From an uncultured Massilia sp. (GTDB lineage: Bacteria; Pseudomonadota; Gammaproteobacteria; Burkholderiales; Burkholderiaceae_D): DNA of 64,000 bases. The notes beneath the pieces are model-generated. The model was not told the origin of the DNA. It saw only the letters and a program-made list of their open reading frames with translations, and made no database searches. Within the stretch, counting starts at the first letter, position 1; every line of letters begins with the position of its first letter. A program made the translations under genes and the position numbers. Positions 49,704-60,263 of this stretch are shown here, one piece after another. The stretch spans positions 62,001-126,000 of the forward strand of contig NZ_CAJYEB010000041.1 of NCBI RefSeq assembly GCF_913773735.1, in the 5' to 3' direction.

Positions 49704-51083
49704 ATGACTTCCTCCACCTCCTCCTCGACCCTGTCGGCCCTGTCCCCGCTGGACGGCCGCTATGCCGCCAAGACCGACAAGCTGCGCCCGATCCTGTCGG
49801 AAGCCGGCTTCATGCACCACCGCGTGAAGGTGGAAATCGCCTGGCTGCAGGCGCTGGCGCAGGCCGGCTTCGCCGAACTGAAGCCCTTCTCGCCCGAGGC
49901 GTCGGCGCTGCTGGACAAGCTGGCCGCCGGCTTCTCGGAAAGCGACGCCGCCCGCATCAAGGAAATCGAGGCCGTCACCAACCACGACGTCAAGGCCGTC
50001 GAGTACTGGCTGAAGGAACAGGTGAAGGACGTGCCGGAACTGGTCGCGGCCAGCGAATTCATCCACTTCGCCTGCACCTCCGAAGACATCAACAACACCT
50101 CGCACGGCATGATGCTGAAAGCCGCCCGCGACGGCGTGCTGCTGCCGTCGCTGCAGGCCATCGTCGCCAGGCTGACCGAGATCGCCCACGTCAACGCCGA
50201 CCTGCCGATGCTGTCGCGCACCCACGGCCAGACCGCCAGCCCGACCACCCTGGGCAAGGAATTCGCCAACGTCGTGGCACGCCTGCAGCGCGCCATCAAG
50301 CGCATCGCCGACGTCGAGATCCTCGGCAAGATGAACGGCGCCGTGGGCAACTACAACGCGCACCTGGCCGCCTACCCCGGCTTCGACTGGCCGGCGTTCT
50401 CGCAGGACGTGATCGAGCAGCGCCTGGGCCTGGTGTTCAACCCGTACACCATCCAGATCGAGCCGCACGACTACATGGCCGAACTGTTCGACGCCATCGC
50501 TCGCACCAACACCATCCTGCTCGACCTGAACCGCGACATCTGGACCTATGTGTCGCTGGGCTACTTCAAGCAGAAGCTGAAGGCCGGCGAGATCGGCTCG
50601 TCGACCATGCCCCACAAGGTCAACCCGATCGACTTCGAGAATTCGGAGGGCAACCTGGGCCTGGCCAACGCCACCCTGCGCCACATGGCCGACAAGCTGC
50701 CGGTCTCGCGCATGCAGCGCGACCTGACCGACTCGACCGTGCTGCGCAATATCGGCGTCGGCTTCGGCTACGCGCTGCTGGCCTACGACAGCTGCCTGCG
50801 CGGCCTGAACAAGCTCGAAGTCAACCCGGCGCGCCTGGAGCAGGACCTGGACGCGAACTGGGAAGTGCTGGCCGAGCCGGTCCAGACCGTGATGCGCCGC
50901 TACGGCATCGAGAATCCCTACGAGCAACTGAAGGAACTGACCCGCGGCAAGGGCATCACCCGCGAGGCGCTGCAGGAATTCATCGGCAAGCTCGCCATGC
51001 CGCAGGAAGCGAAGGACCTGCTGCTGGCCATGACCCCGGCCAACTACACGGGCCTGGCGGCGCAGCTGGCCAAGGCGATCTGA
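49704..51083 (+). CDS. purB: adenylosuccinate lyase
   Basis: 459 residues. It acts twice in purine synthesis, cleaving SAICAR and adenylosuccinate. The fumarase-superfamily signature is GSSTMPHKVNPIDFENSEGN (flexible loop), and the catalytic His is in THGQTASP. PLDGRYAAKTDKLRP is the family start. The start was put at MTSSTSSS because upstream in-frame residues lack similarity; no clear ribosome site. It is followed by a family 3 repeat and a terminator. Confidence 0.96.
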   Translation: MTSSTSSSTLSALSPLDGRYAAKTDKLRPILSEAGFMHHRVKVEIAWLQALAQAGFAELKPFSPEASALLDKLAAGFSESDAARIKEIEAVTNHDVKAVEYWLKEQVKDVPELVAASEFIHFACTSEDINNTSHGMMLKAARDGVLLPSLQAIVARLTEIAHVNADLPMLSRTHGQTASPTTLGKEFANVVARLQRAIKRIADVEILGKMNGAVGNYNAHLAAYPGFDWPAFSQDVIEQRLGLVFNPYTIQIEPHDYMAELFDAIARTNTILLDLNRDIWTYVSLGYFKQKLKAGEIGSSTMPHKVNPIDFENSEGNLGLANATLRHMADKLPVSRMQRDLTDSTVLRNIGVGFGYALLAYDSCLRGLNKLEVNPARLEQDLDANWEVLAEPVQTVMRRYGIENPYEQLKELTRGKGITREALQEFIGKLAMPQEAKDLLLAMTPANYTGLAAQLAKAI

Positions 51084-51104
51084 TCACGGCCAGTTGCGTT
51101 AGCA

Positions 51105-51191
51105 CGTCGCCCCGGCGCAGGCCGGGGTCAAATTTTGCATGCGCTACCACGGTGCGAAAAAATTCGGCCCCGGCCTGCGCCGGGGCGACGG
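51105..51191. repeat. long inverted repeat, family 3 (copy 2)
   Basis: CGTCGCCCCGGCGCAGGCCG pairs with CGGCCTGCGCCGGGGCGACG. The 45-base centre includes AAATTTTGC and GAAAAAATT. Arms match the elements at 3540 and 61389. Confidence 0.88.
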
Positions 51192-51233
51192 CGTTGCGGG
51201 CAATGATCTTGTCTCAGTCAAATAGACCTAGCG

Positions 51234-51260
51234 AAAACCGGGGCGCGTCCCCGGTTTTTT
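51234..51260 (+). terminator. intrinsic terminator of purB
   Basis: AAAACCGGGG pairs with CCCCGGTTTT around CGCGT and runs into six T. It comes after the family 3 repeat, so that repeat is probably transcribed in the purB 3' UTR. Confidence 0.88.
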
Positions 51261-51431
51261 CATGCCTGCACGCCCCACGATTGTTCCATTAACCGAACAA
51301 TGTTATCCGTTCATCTGGCTTCCTGCCGATATTTGGAACCGTTAAAGTGTCTCCATGGCATGACACGCCGGCACCGGGATTCGTGATAGTGTGCACGTGG
51401 AAATGCTTCGGCCTGCCAATGCCTGAAAACA

Positions 51432-51461
51432 TTGGTAAGATTTGGTTCTAATCCGTACTAT
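51432..51461 (+). promoter_or_regulatory. candidate promoter of the cytochrome b561-YceI operon
   Basis: TTGGTA (51432-51437), an 18-base spacer and TACTAT (51456-51461), 22 bases from the start codon. The -35 box overlaps the right arm of a CCAATG-N8-CATTGG palindrome, so a bound protein there would block it. Confidence 0.45.
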
Positions 51462-51483
51462 CAGCCCCAGCAGGAGCCGCAGC

Positions 51484-52023
51484 ATGCAGCAGCGCTACAC
51501 CACCACCGCCATCGTCATCCACTGGCTGATCGCCGTGCTGATCGTCGGCGCCTTCACGCTGGGCCTGGTGATGACGGACATCCCCGGCTTCTCGATGACC
51601 AAGCTGAAATACTTCGCCTGGCACAAATGGGCCGGCGTGACGGTGCTGGCGCTGGCCACGCTGCGCCTGCTGTGGCGCCTGTTCCACCGTCCGCCGGCGC
51701 TGCCGGACACGATGCCGGCCTGGCAGCGCGGCGCCGCCCACGGCCTGCACCACCTGCTGTACGTGTTCATGTTCGCCGTGCCGCTGTCGGGCTACTTCTA
51801 CACGCTGGCGGCCGGTTTCCCGGTCGTGTACTTCAACCTGTTCACGCTGCCGGTCCTGATCGCCAAGAATCCCGATCTCGCGGCGACGCTCAAGACCGTC
51901 CATTATTGGCTCAACATGGCCATGGCCGCCCTCGTCGCCCTGCACGTGCTGGCCGCACTGAAACACACCATCGTCGACCGCGACGGCACCATGCGCCGCA
52001 TGCTGCCCGGCCGTTCCCACTAA
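51484..52023 (+). CDS. cytochrome b561 family protein
   Basis: 179 residues, four membrane helices. Haem-ligand histidines are in TAIVIHWLIAVLI (helix 1), FAWHKWAGV (helix 2), HLLYVFMFAVPLSGY and LVALHVLAALKH (helix 4). This b-type di-haem protein of the bacterial b561 family moves electrons between quinol and periplasmic acceptors. AGGAG precedes the ATG. Two YceI genes follow within 30 bp; this grouping is common, and the YceI proteins bind isoprenoid quinone-like lipids. Confidence 0.9.
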   Translation: MQQRYTTTAIVIHWLIAVLIVGAFTLGLVMTDIPGFSMTKLKYFAWHKWAGVTVLALATLRLLWRLFHRPPALPDTMPAWQRGAAHGLHHLLYVFMFAVPLSGYFYTLAAGFPVVYFNLFTLPVLIAKNPDLAATLKTVHYWLNMAMAALVALHVLAALKHTIVDRDGTMRRMLPGRSH

Positions 52024-52033
52024 GGAGAAAACC

Positions 52034-52588
52034 ATGCAAACCATCCGTACCGCCGTCGCCGCGATCCTGGCCGGCACCGCGCTGGTGGCCAGTGCCGCCG
52101 CGCTCAAGACCGACGCCGCCCACAGCAGCGTCACCGCCACCTTCAAGCAGATGAACGTGCCGGTCGAATCGCCGTTCAAGCGATTCACCGCCGCCATCGA
52201 CTACGATGCCGCGCATCCGGAAAAGGCGACGGCGCGCGTCGACATCGACACGGCCAGCTTCGATATCGGCCAGGCCGACTACAACAAGGAGATCGCCAAG
52301 AAGGAATGGTTCAACTCGGCCCAGTTCCCGAAGGCGACCTTCGTGTCGACCGCGATCAAGCCGGCCGGCGCCGGCAAGCTGAACGTCACCGGCAACCTCA
52401 CCATCAAGGGCAAGACCGCGCCCGTGTCCTTCCCGCTGACCGTGAAGGCCGAAGGCGGCAAGCAAGTGTTCGAGGGCCAGCTGCCGATCAAGCGCCTGAC
52501 CTACAACATCGGCGAAGGCGAGTGGAAGGACACGAGCATGGTCGCCGACGATGTCGTCATCAAGTTCCGCGTCGCCGCGGGACAATAA
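52034..52588 (+). CDS. YceI family periplasmic protein (copy 1)
   Basis: 184 residues with a signal peptide (cut near ASAAA-LK). The YceI lipocalin-like barrel begins at TDAAHSSVTATFKQM; WFNSAQFPKATFVS and NLTIKGKTAPVSFP are family motifs. YceI proteins bind long isoprenoids such as ubiquinone or polyprenyl lipids in the periplasm. It may serve the b561 upstream (10 bp). Its sequence is far from copy 2, so this is not a recent duplication. Confidence 0.88.
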   Translation: MQTIRTAVAAILAGTALVASAAALKTDAAHSSVTATFKQMNVPVESPFKRFTAAIDYDAAHPEKATARVDIDTASFDIGQADYNKEIAKKEWFNSAQFPKATFVSTAIKPAGAGKLNVTGNLTIKGKTAPVSFPLTVKAEGGKQVFEGQLPIKRLTYNIGEGEWKDTSMVADDVVIKFRVAAGQ

Positions 52589-52613
52589 CAACCACCACCA
52601 CAGAGGATCCACT

Positions 52614-53186
52614 ATGAAACTGAAGCACCTGGGCATGGCCCTGCTGGCAGCCGCCTTCGCATCGAGCGCCTTCGCCGCCGACACCTACAAGATCGAGACG
52701 AACCACACCTACCCGAGCTTCGAAGCCGACCACTTCGGCGGCCTGTCGACCTGGCGCGGCAAGTTCAACAAGAGCGACGGCACCATCGTGCTGGACCGCG
52801 CCGCCAAGACCGGCACCGTCGACATCACCATCGACGCCACCACGATCGACTTCGGCCACGACAAGATGAACGAACACGCCAAGGGCCCCGACATGTTCGA
52901 CGTGGCCAAGTTCCCGACCGCCACCTACAAGGGCAAGGTCGTGTTCAAGGGCGACGTCCCGGCGTCGGTCGACGGCCAGCTGACCCTGCACGGCGTGACC
53001 AAGCCGGTCACCCTGGCGATCAACAAGTTCAAGTGCATCCAGCACCCGATGCTCAAGCGCGAAGTGTGCGGCGCCGACGCCTCGGCCACCTTCAACCGCG
53101 CCGACTTCGGCGTCGACTACGGCGTCAAGATGGGCTTCAATCCGGAAGTCAAGCTGGCGATCCAGGTCGAAGCCGTCAAGCAGTAA
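52614..53186 (+). CDS. YceI family periplasmic protein (copy 2)
   Basis: 190 residues. Signal peptide MKLKHLGMALLAAAFASSAF cut after FA-AD. The mature protein starts YKIETNHTYPSFEADHFGG, the typical YceI opening, with MFDVAKFPTATYKG and QLTLHGVTKPVTLAI. Two Cys (FKCIQHP, REVCGADA) may form a disulphide, as in many proteobacterial YceI proteins. Last gene of the b561 operon; a strong terminator follows. Confidence 0.9.
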   Translation: MKLKHLGMALLAAAFASSAFAADTYKIETNHTYPSFEADHFGGLSTWRGKFNKSDGTIVLDRAAKTGTVDITIDATTIDFGHDKMNEHAKGPDMFDVAKFPTATYKGKVVFKGDVPASVDGQLTLHGVTKPVTLAINKFKCIQHPMLKREVCGADASATFNRADFGVDYGVKMGFNPEVKLAIQVEAVKQ

Positions 53187-53207
53187 TCGACGTTCGACGG
53201 TCGCAAG

Positions 53208-53245
53208 AAAAAGCCCCGGGGGCCGCAAGGCCCACGGGGCTTTTT
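53208..53245. terminator. bidirectional intrinsic terminator between convergent genes
   Basis: AAAAAGCCCC and GGGGCTTTTT enclose an 18-base loop that can itself pair partly. It has T runs on both strands, serving the YceI operon (rightward) and the glycine-zipper gene (leftward). Confidence 0.88.
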
Positions 53246-53250
53246 GTCGC

Positions 53251-53271
53251 GTGGACGGCCGCGCCGTCCAC
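53251..53271. repeat. family 2 hairpin (short form)
   Basis: GTGGACGGC-CGC-GCCGTCCAC, perfect 9-base arms, placed 8 bases before the end of the glycine-zipper gene. It has the stem of family 2 without the GTAGGG ends. Confidence 0.75.
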
Positions 53272-53278
53272 TGCCGGA

Positions 53279-54781
53279 TCAGCGGCTGCCGCGATCCAGG
53301 TCACGTCCCGGCACGTTGCCCTCGACGCGATCCCAGGCGGCGCGGCTGGCCGACTGCGCCTGCGACCACGACAGGCGCGACGTGCCCTTCACGCGATCCC
53401 ATTCATCGGCCATGTGCGGCGCGGCCAGGTCGTAGTTCGGGAAGCGGCGCGCGTTGTTGTAGCCCAGCGCGTAGGCCGGCGAGTAGTCGTCGTAGGTGTA
53501 GCCCGGGTTGTAGTACGGCTGGGTCTGGTAGTTGCTGCGCCAGTAGGCGTCTTCCTCGGTCGGGTTGACCAGGTGGCCCGCGCCCTTGCCGACCATGCCG
53601 CCGGCAATGCCGCCGATGGCCGCGCCGGCCGCCATGCCCACCGGGCCGCCCACCGCGCCCAGCGCCGCGCCGGCCATGGCGCCGCCGCCCGCGCCGACGC
53701 CGCCGGCCAGGTGATGTTCGTGCAGTTCATCGCCGGTCTTCGGGTTGGCGACTTCGCCGGCGCCCTTGCCGACCATGTCGCCGGCGATGCCGCCCGCGAC
53801 CGCGCCGGCCACCATGCCGATCGGACCGCCCGCCGCGCCCGCCGCCGCGCCCAGCGCCGCGCCGGCGCCGGCACCGGTGCCCTGCGCCAGGTTATGTTCC
53901 TGCAGCTTGTCGTCGACCTTCGGATTCACGACCTCGCCCGCGCCACGGCCGGCCGCGCCGCCGGCCAGGCCGCCGATCGCGGCGCCCGCCGCCATGCCCA
54001 CCGGGCCGGCCACCGCACCGGCGGCGGCGCCCATCGCCGCGCCCGTGCCGGCGCCCACGCCCTTGGCCAGGTAGTGCTGGCTCAGGTCGTCGCCGCCTTT
54101 CGGGTTGACGACTTCGCCCACGCCCTTGCCGGCCATGCCGCCGGTGATGCCGCCGATCGCGGCGCCCGCGGCCATGCCGATCGGACCGGCAGCGGCGCCG
54201 ATGGCGGCGCCGGTGGCCGCGCCCGCGGCGGCGCCGATGCCGGCGCCGATCACGTGCGAGCCGCCTTCATCGCTGAAGGCCTTGTGGATGTGCGTCACGT
54301 CCTCGTCGCTGCGGGCGTTCACGCCCATCAGGATGCCGCCGCGCTCGATGCCTTCCTCGTAGTGCTTGACGCGTTCTTCCGGAATGCCCGCGCCGATCAG
54401 CGCGCCGATCAGCCCGCCGGTGATGCCACCCGCGCCGGCGCCGGCCAGGCCGGCCGCCAGCGGACCCGCCACGACCAGGCCCAGGCCCGGCAGCACCAGC
54501 GTGGTGCCCAGCGCGGCCACGCCGGCCAGCACGGCGCCGATGGTGCCGCCGATGCCGGCGCCCGCGGCCGCGCCTTCGGCGGCCTTGCTGCCCAGTTCCG
54601 TCTCGGTATCGCCGAAATGGGTCTTGCGGGTGCTGTCCGACATCATCAGGTTGACGTCGTCCTTGCCGTAGCCGCGGGTCGAGATGGTGTTGTAGGCGCG
54701 TTCGGCGCTGGCGCGGTCGGGGAACAGGCCGGTAACCATGCGGCTCTGCTTGGTGTCACGGGTGGTGTCGTAGTTGCTCAT
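53279..54781 (-). CDS. glycine-zipper repeat stress protein with YflT-like N-terminus
   Basis: 500 residues. The N-terminal part (about 10-70, MVTGLFPDRASAERAYNTIS and RGYGKDD) resembles general stress protein YflT/17M domains. A hydrophobic Gly/Ala stretch follows, then four repeats of exactly 60 residues, each GEVxNPKxxDxLxEHxLAxG with GAGxGAAxGAAxGAxxGPxG. The C-terminal 100 residues are Tyr/Trp/Asn-rich (NYQTQPYYNPGYTYDDYSP). Glycine zippers insert in or oligomerise on membranes. No signal peptide. I start at MSNYDTTRDTKQSR; upstream in-frame codons lack a proper start. Confidence 0.7.
   Translation of the reverse strand: MSNYDTTRDTKQSRMVTGLFPDRASAERAYNTISTRGYGKDDVNLMMSDSTRKTHFGDTETELGSKAAEGAAAGAGIGGTIGAVLAGVAALGTTLVLPGLGLVVAGPLAAGLAGAGAGGITGGLIGALIGAGIPEERVKHYEEGIERGGILMGVNARSDEDVTHIHKAFSDEGGSHVIGAGIGAAAGAATGAAIGAAAGPIGMAAGAAIGGITGGMAGKGVGEVVNPKGGDDLSQHYLAKGVGAGTGAAMGAAAGAVAGPVGMAAGAAIGGLAGGAAGRGAGEVVNPKVDDKLQEHNLAQGTGAGAGAALGAAAGAAGGPIGMVAGAVAGGIAGDMVGKGAGEVANPKTGDELHEHHLAGGVGAGGGAMAGAALGAVGGPVGMAAGAAIGGIAGGMVGKGAGHLVNPTEEDAYWRSNYQTQPYYNPGYTYDDYSPAYALGYNNARRFPNYDLAAPHMADEWDRVKGTSRLSWSQAQSASRAAWDRVEGNVPGRDLDRGSR
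53561..54280 (-). repeat. four 180-bp tandem coding repeats
   Basis: The landmark Asn-Pro codons recur at 53561, 53741, 53921 and 54101, exactly 180 bp apart. Copies differ at many third positions, so they are not recent, yet the length is constant. They encode the 60-residue glycine-zipper units of the stress protein. Confidence 0.9.
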
Positions 54782-55057
54782 GATCGGTCCTTTCGAGGTC
54801 GGTGTGCGGTTGCACTGCTTGTGTTCGGTGATGCCAGTGGGGCCAACGATAGGCCTGTCGAGCCGCTCACCTCTGTTCGGTGACGCACCGTGCACGGGAC
54901 ATTCCGCACCACAAGAGGACAGGCAGAACGCGCGGCAGGTTTGCGCATCTAACGTTCGTTGCCGCACCGACCCCGGGTCGCGCACATCCCTAGACTGCAT
55001 GCATGGCCTCGGCAATCAATTGGCCTGCGGTATGTTTTCCAACTTGAGGAGGAAGCA

Positions 55058-55327
55058 ATGTTATTCATTATCTGGATCGTCGTAGGTGGCATTCTCGGCT
55101 GGCTCGCCAGCATGGTGATGAAGACGGATGCCGAGCAGGGCATGATTCTGAACGTCGTGGTCGGCATCGTCGGCGCCTTCCTGGGCGGCTGGCTGCTGTC
55201 GCCACTGTTCGGTTCGGGCACCATCAACTCGGACGACTTCAGCGTTTCGTCGCTGCTGGTCTCGTTCCTGGGCGCCGTGATCCTGCTGGCCATCGTGAAC
55301 CTGCTGCGTCGCGGCCGCGTCCGCTAA
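55058..55327 (+). CDS. GlsB/YeaQ/YmgE family stress-response membrane protein
   Basis: 89 residues with three membrane helices. MLFIIWIVVGGILGWLASMV and NVVVGIVGAFLGGWLL are the transglycosylase-associated (GlsB) family pattern with glycine-rich helices. Relatives are induced by envelope or acid stress; the role is not known. The ribosome site GAGGAGG is very strong. It is divergent from the glycine-zipper protein, also stress-like, across 276 bp with no clear promoter seen. Confidence 0.9.
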   Translation: MLFIIWIVVGGILGWLASMVMKTDAEQGMILNVVVGIVGAFLGGWLLSPLFGSGTINSDDFSVSSLLVSFLGAVILLAIVNLLRRGRVR

Positions 55328-55348
55328 GCAGCAGAGCGTACTTCCTGA

Positions 55349-55378
55349 AAACCAACGCTCAACGGCGTTGGTTTTTTT
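55349..55378 (+). terminator. intrinsic terminator of the GlsB-family gene
   Basis: AAACCAACGC pairs with GCGTTGGTTT around TCAACG, followed by a run of T. It lies 21 bases after the stop. Confidence 0.9.
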
Positions 55379-55411
55379 ACGCCCCAAGATCGAGCTCATC
55401 CATTCAAGACC

Positions 55412-56689
55412 ATGCGTATCAAGCGTCCCATGATCGTCCTGCTTTCCTGTATCGCCACGCTCGTGGCCGGCCTGCTCGTGCTGAATTTCTTGCCAGGCGA
55501 AAAGAAGATCCAGACCCAGCTCACGCGCGAGTACGAAACCAACGACCCGCAATTCCGCCGCTCGCTCGGCGTGCTGCTGGGCCCGCCCATCGTCGAGGGC
55601 AACAAGGTCGAGGTGCTGATCAACGGCGACCGCATCTTCCCCGCCATGCTCGACGCGATCCGCGGCGCGCAGAAGACCATCAATTTCGAAACCTACATCT
55701 ACTGGTCGGAAACCATCGGCCGCGAATTCGCCGACGCGCTGGCCGAACGGGCGCGCGCCGGCGTCAAGGTGCACCTGCTGCTCGACTGGATCGGCAGCAT
55801 CAAGATCGACGAGGCTTCACTCAAGGAAATGCACGATGCCGGTGTGGAAGTTCACCGCTACCACAAGCCGGTGTGGTGGAAGCTGGCGCGCCTGAACAAC
55901 CGCACGCACCGCAAGCTGCTCGTCGTCGACGGGCGCGTCGGCTTCACGGGCGGCGTCGGCATCGCCGACAAGTGGCGCGGCGACGGCCAGGACAAGGACC
56001 ACTGGCGCGACACCCATTTCCGCGTCGAGGGTCCGGTGGTCGGCCAGATGCAGGCCGTGTTCAACGACAACTGGACCAAGGCCACCGGCGTCGTGCTCGA
56101 CGGCGAGGAGTATTTCCCGCACCTGGAACCGGCCGGCACGATGCCGGCCCAGATGTTCTCCAGCTCGCCGACCGGCGGCAGCGAGAGCATGCACCTGATG
56201 TACCTGATGGCGATCACGGCCGCGCGCCACACGATCCACCTGTCGAACTCGTATTTCGTGCCGGACGAACTGGCCGTGCAGGCGCTGGTCGCGGCGGCGA
56301 AGCGCGGCGTCGACGTGCGCATCATCACGCCCGGCCCCATCATCGATTCCGACATCGTGCGCGCCGCCTCGCGCGAGCGCTGGGGCGCATTGCTGGCCGC
56401 CGGCATCAAGATGGCCGAGTACCAGCCGACCATGTTCCACGTAAAAGCCCTCGTCGTCGATTCCCTGCTGGTCTCGGTGGGTTCGACCAACTTCGACAAC
56501 CGCTCGTTCAGCATCAACGACGAAGCCAACCTGAACGTGCTCGACCCCGCCTTCGCGAAGGCGCAGGAAGCCGTGTTCGAGGCCGACTGGCAGCGCGCCC
56601 GGCCGATCACCCTGCAGCAGTGGGAAAACCGCCCGCTGACCGACAAGGCGGCCGGCAAGATCGCCGACCTGATCGGCGCGCAATTGTAG
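55412..56689 (+). CDS. phospholipase D-type enzyme, cardiolipin synthase-like
   Basis: 425 residues. An N-terminal membrane helix (MIVLLSCIATLVAGLLVLNF) anchors two PLD domains. HKD motif 1 is THRKLLVVDGRVGFTGG (about 164) and motif 2 FHVKALVVDSLLVSVGSTN (about 341). Length and architecture fit ClsB-type cardiolipin synthases, which join phosphatidyl groups in the inner membrane. It could be a related phosphatidyltransferase. The TAG stop is the first three bases of a family 2 repeat (GTAGGGTGG). Confidence 0.87.
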   Translation: MRIKRPMIVLLSCIATLVAGLLVLNFLPGEKKIQTQLTREYETNDPQFRRSLGVLLGPPIVEGNKVEVLINGDRIFPAMLDAIRGAQKTINFETYIYWSETIGREFADALAERARAGVKVHLLLDWIGSIKIDEASLKEMHDAGVEVHRYHKPVWWKLARLNNRTHRKLLVVDGRVGFTGGVGIADKWRGDGQDKDHWRDTHFRVEGPVVGQMQAVFNDNWTKATGVVLDGEEYFPHLEPAGTMPAQMFSSSPTGGSESMHLMYLMAITAARHTIHLSNSYFVPDELAVQALVAAAKRGVDVRIITPGPIIDSDIVRAASRERWGALLAAGIKMAEYQPTMFHVKALVVDSLLVSVGSTNFDNRSFSINDEANLNVLDPAFAKAQEAVFEADWQRARPITLQQWENRPLTDKAAGKIADLIGAQL

Positions 56690-56790
56690 GGTGGACGGGT
56701 CCCCCGTCCACGCGTTCGCCCGGTGCGTGAACGGCCTCCGCGGACACGCATCCGCCGCCGGAACACGTGGACGGCGGCGCCGCCCACCCT
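56686..56790. repeat. two-hairpin repeat, family 2
   Basis: GTAGGGTGGACGGG...CCCGTCCACGCG at the left and GTGGACGGCGGCGCCGCCCACCCT at the right, with a centre of about 50 bases. The TAG at 56687-56689 ends the cardiolipin synthase-like gene. Confidence 0.87.
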
Positions 56791-56866
56791 GCGCGAGATC
56801 GGCAAGCGCGCCGCCGCGCAGGCAGGCGGGACATACATATAGTTAGCGCTCACAAGGAATTAGCGG

Positions 56867-56896
56867 TTGACGTTGGGCTATCGCTTTATGGATACT
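56867..56896 (+). promoter_or_regulatory. candidate sigma70 promoter of the S46 peptidase gene
   Basis: TTGACG (56867-56872), an 18-base spacer and GATACT (56891-56896), about 53 bases before the ATG. The -35 is near consensus and the -10 fits at four of six. Confidence 0.45.
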
Positions 56897-56948
56897 GTCG
56901 CGTGCTCCCCGGAGCCCACGAGACCACAGACACCATAAAGACCACGCG

Positions 56949-59108
<2,160 letters not shown>

Positions 59109-59135
59109 TCGCGCGTTTTCGGGCCTCATCGGCAA

Positions 59136-59167
59136 GCCACGCTGCGCACCGCAGCGTGGCTTTTTTT
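59136..59167 (+). terminator. intrinsic terminator of the S46 peptidase gene
   Basis: GCCACGCTGC pairs with GCAGCGTGGC around GCACC and runs into seven T. It separates this gene from the convergent LysR gene. Confidence 0.92.
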
Positions 59168-59212
59168 ACGGCCGGCGCGCACCGAGGCGGCGCGGGCCCG
59201 GCATGCCGGCGT

Positions 59213-60139
59213 TCACCGGCGAGCAGCCTGCCCCGGTCCGACCGGCGCCGGCCGCTTTCCCGGCACCGGCAGCAGGCACGCCGCGCGGATGTGCTCCACC
59301 ACGCGCCGGGCGCGCGCTGACAACGGCCATTCGGCGCGGTGGATCAGCCACAGCTGGTCGACCACGGGCGGGCCGCAATCGATCACCCGCACCTCGTCCG
59401 GGCGCGCGAACGCCAGGCGCGCATGGCGCGGCAGCACCGTGAAGCCGAAGCCGCGCGCCACCGGTTCCAGGATCAGGCCGATCTGGTTGACGAAGCCGCG
59501 CAGCGGCAGGCTGCGCACGCCCGGATTGCCGGGATAGCGACGGCTCAGCAGGCGCGTCGCCATCGCCTGGCCGTCGGGATGGTCGATGAAGCCCAGCCGC
59601 GCCAGGTCGTCCCAGGAATGGGCGGGGGAATGTGCCGGGGCGACCAGTTCCAGCGGTTCCTCGATGAAGGGCTGGCAGGCCAGGCGCGCATCGTCCGGCT
59701 TGAGCGTGACCAGGCCCAGTTCGTAGTCGTTCTGCAGCACGGCGTCGCGCGCCTCGGCATCGGGCGCGAAGCGGCAGCGCACCGTCAGCCCCGGATGCCG
59801 CTGCTGCAGGTCGAGCAGGACCGGGTACAGCCCCAGGCCGGTACTGCCGGGCGTGACCAGGCTGACTTCCCCGCGATCGGCCTGGTCGTCGGCCAGGCGC
59901 GCCTGCAGGCGGCGGTCGGCCTGCGCCACCTCGGCGCAGTAGTCGAGCAGCGAGCGTCCGGCCGGCGTCAGTTCGATCTGGCGCGGACGGCGGATCAGCA
60001 GGGGGCCGAGTTCGTCTTCCAGGTGCCCCAGGTGCTGGCTGACGGCGGCCTGGGTCAGCCCCAGCTTCTCGGCGGCGCGGGTGAAACTGCCGGTGTCGGC
60101 CAGTGCCGCGAAGCTGCGCAGCCATTGTCGGTTCAGCAT
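59213..60139 (-). CDS. LysR family transcriptional regulator
   Basis: 308 residues. An N-terminal winged helix (MLNRQWLRSFAALADTGSFT and RAAEKLGLTQAAVSQHLGHL) and a two-lobed periplasmic-binding-like effector domain (about 90-295). It is divergent from the flavin oxidoreductase gene across 124 bp, the classic arrangement for a LysR protein that controls its neighbour and itself. The effector is unknown. Confidence 0.92.
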   Translation of the reverse strand: MLNRQWLRSFAALADTGSFTRAAEKLGLTQAAVSQHLGHLEDELGPLLIRRPRQIELTPAGRSLLDYCAEVAQADRRLQARLADDQADRGEVSLVTPGSTGLGLYPVLLDLQQRHPGLTVRCRFAPDAEARDAVLQNDYELGLVTLKPDDARLACQPFIEEPLELVAPAHSPAHSWDDLARLGFIDHPDGQAMATRLLSRRYPGNPGVRSLPLRGFVNQIGLILEPVARGFGFTVLPRHARLAFARPDEVRVIDCGPPVVDQLWLIHRAEWPLSARARRVVEHIRAACLLPVPGKRPAPVGPGQAARR

Positions 60140-60263
60140 GATTCTATAAGCATGTTTTATGGATGGGATAATCTGCCATTAGTGTACTTTATTGGCGGCC
60201 CGGCTTAGCCTATCGATCCCGCGCCGTCCATGCACCCGGCGCCCATCCACCGATCGAGAAACC

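Larger units (their letters stand above)
51084..51483. other. 400-bp intergenic region: repeat, terminator, operator-like palindromes
   Basis: No gene. In order it holds a family 3 repeat, the purB terminator, the palindrome ATTGTTC-N8-GAACAAT (51280-51301), the palindrome CCAATG-N8-CATTGG (51416-51435), and a promoter overlapping the latter. The rest is unremarkable. Confidence 0.6.
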
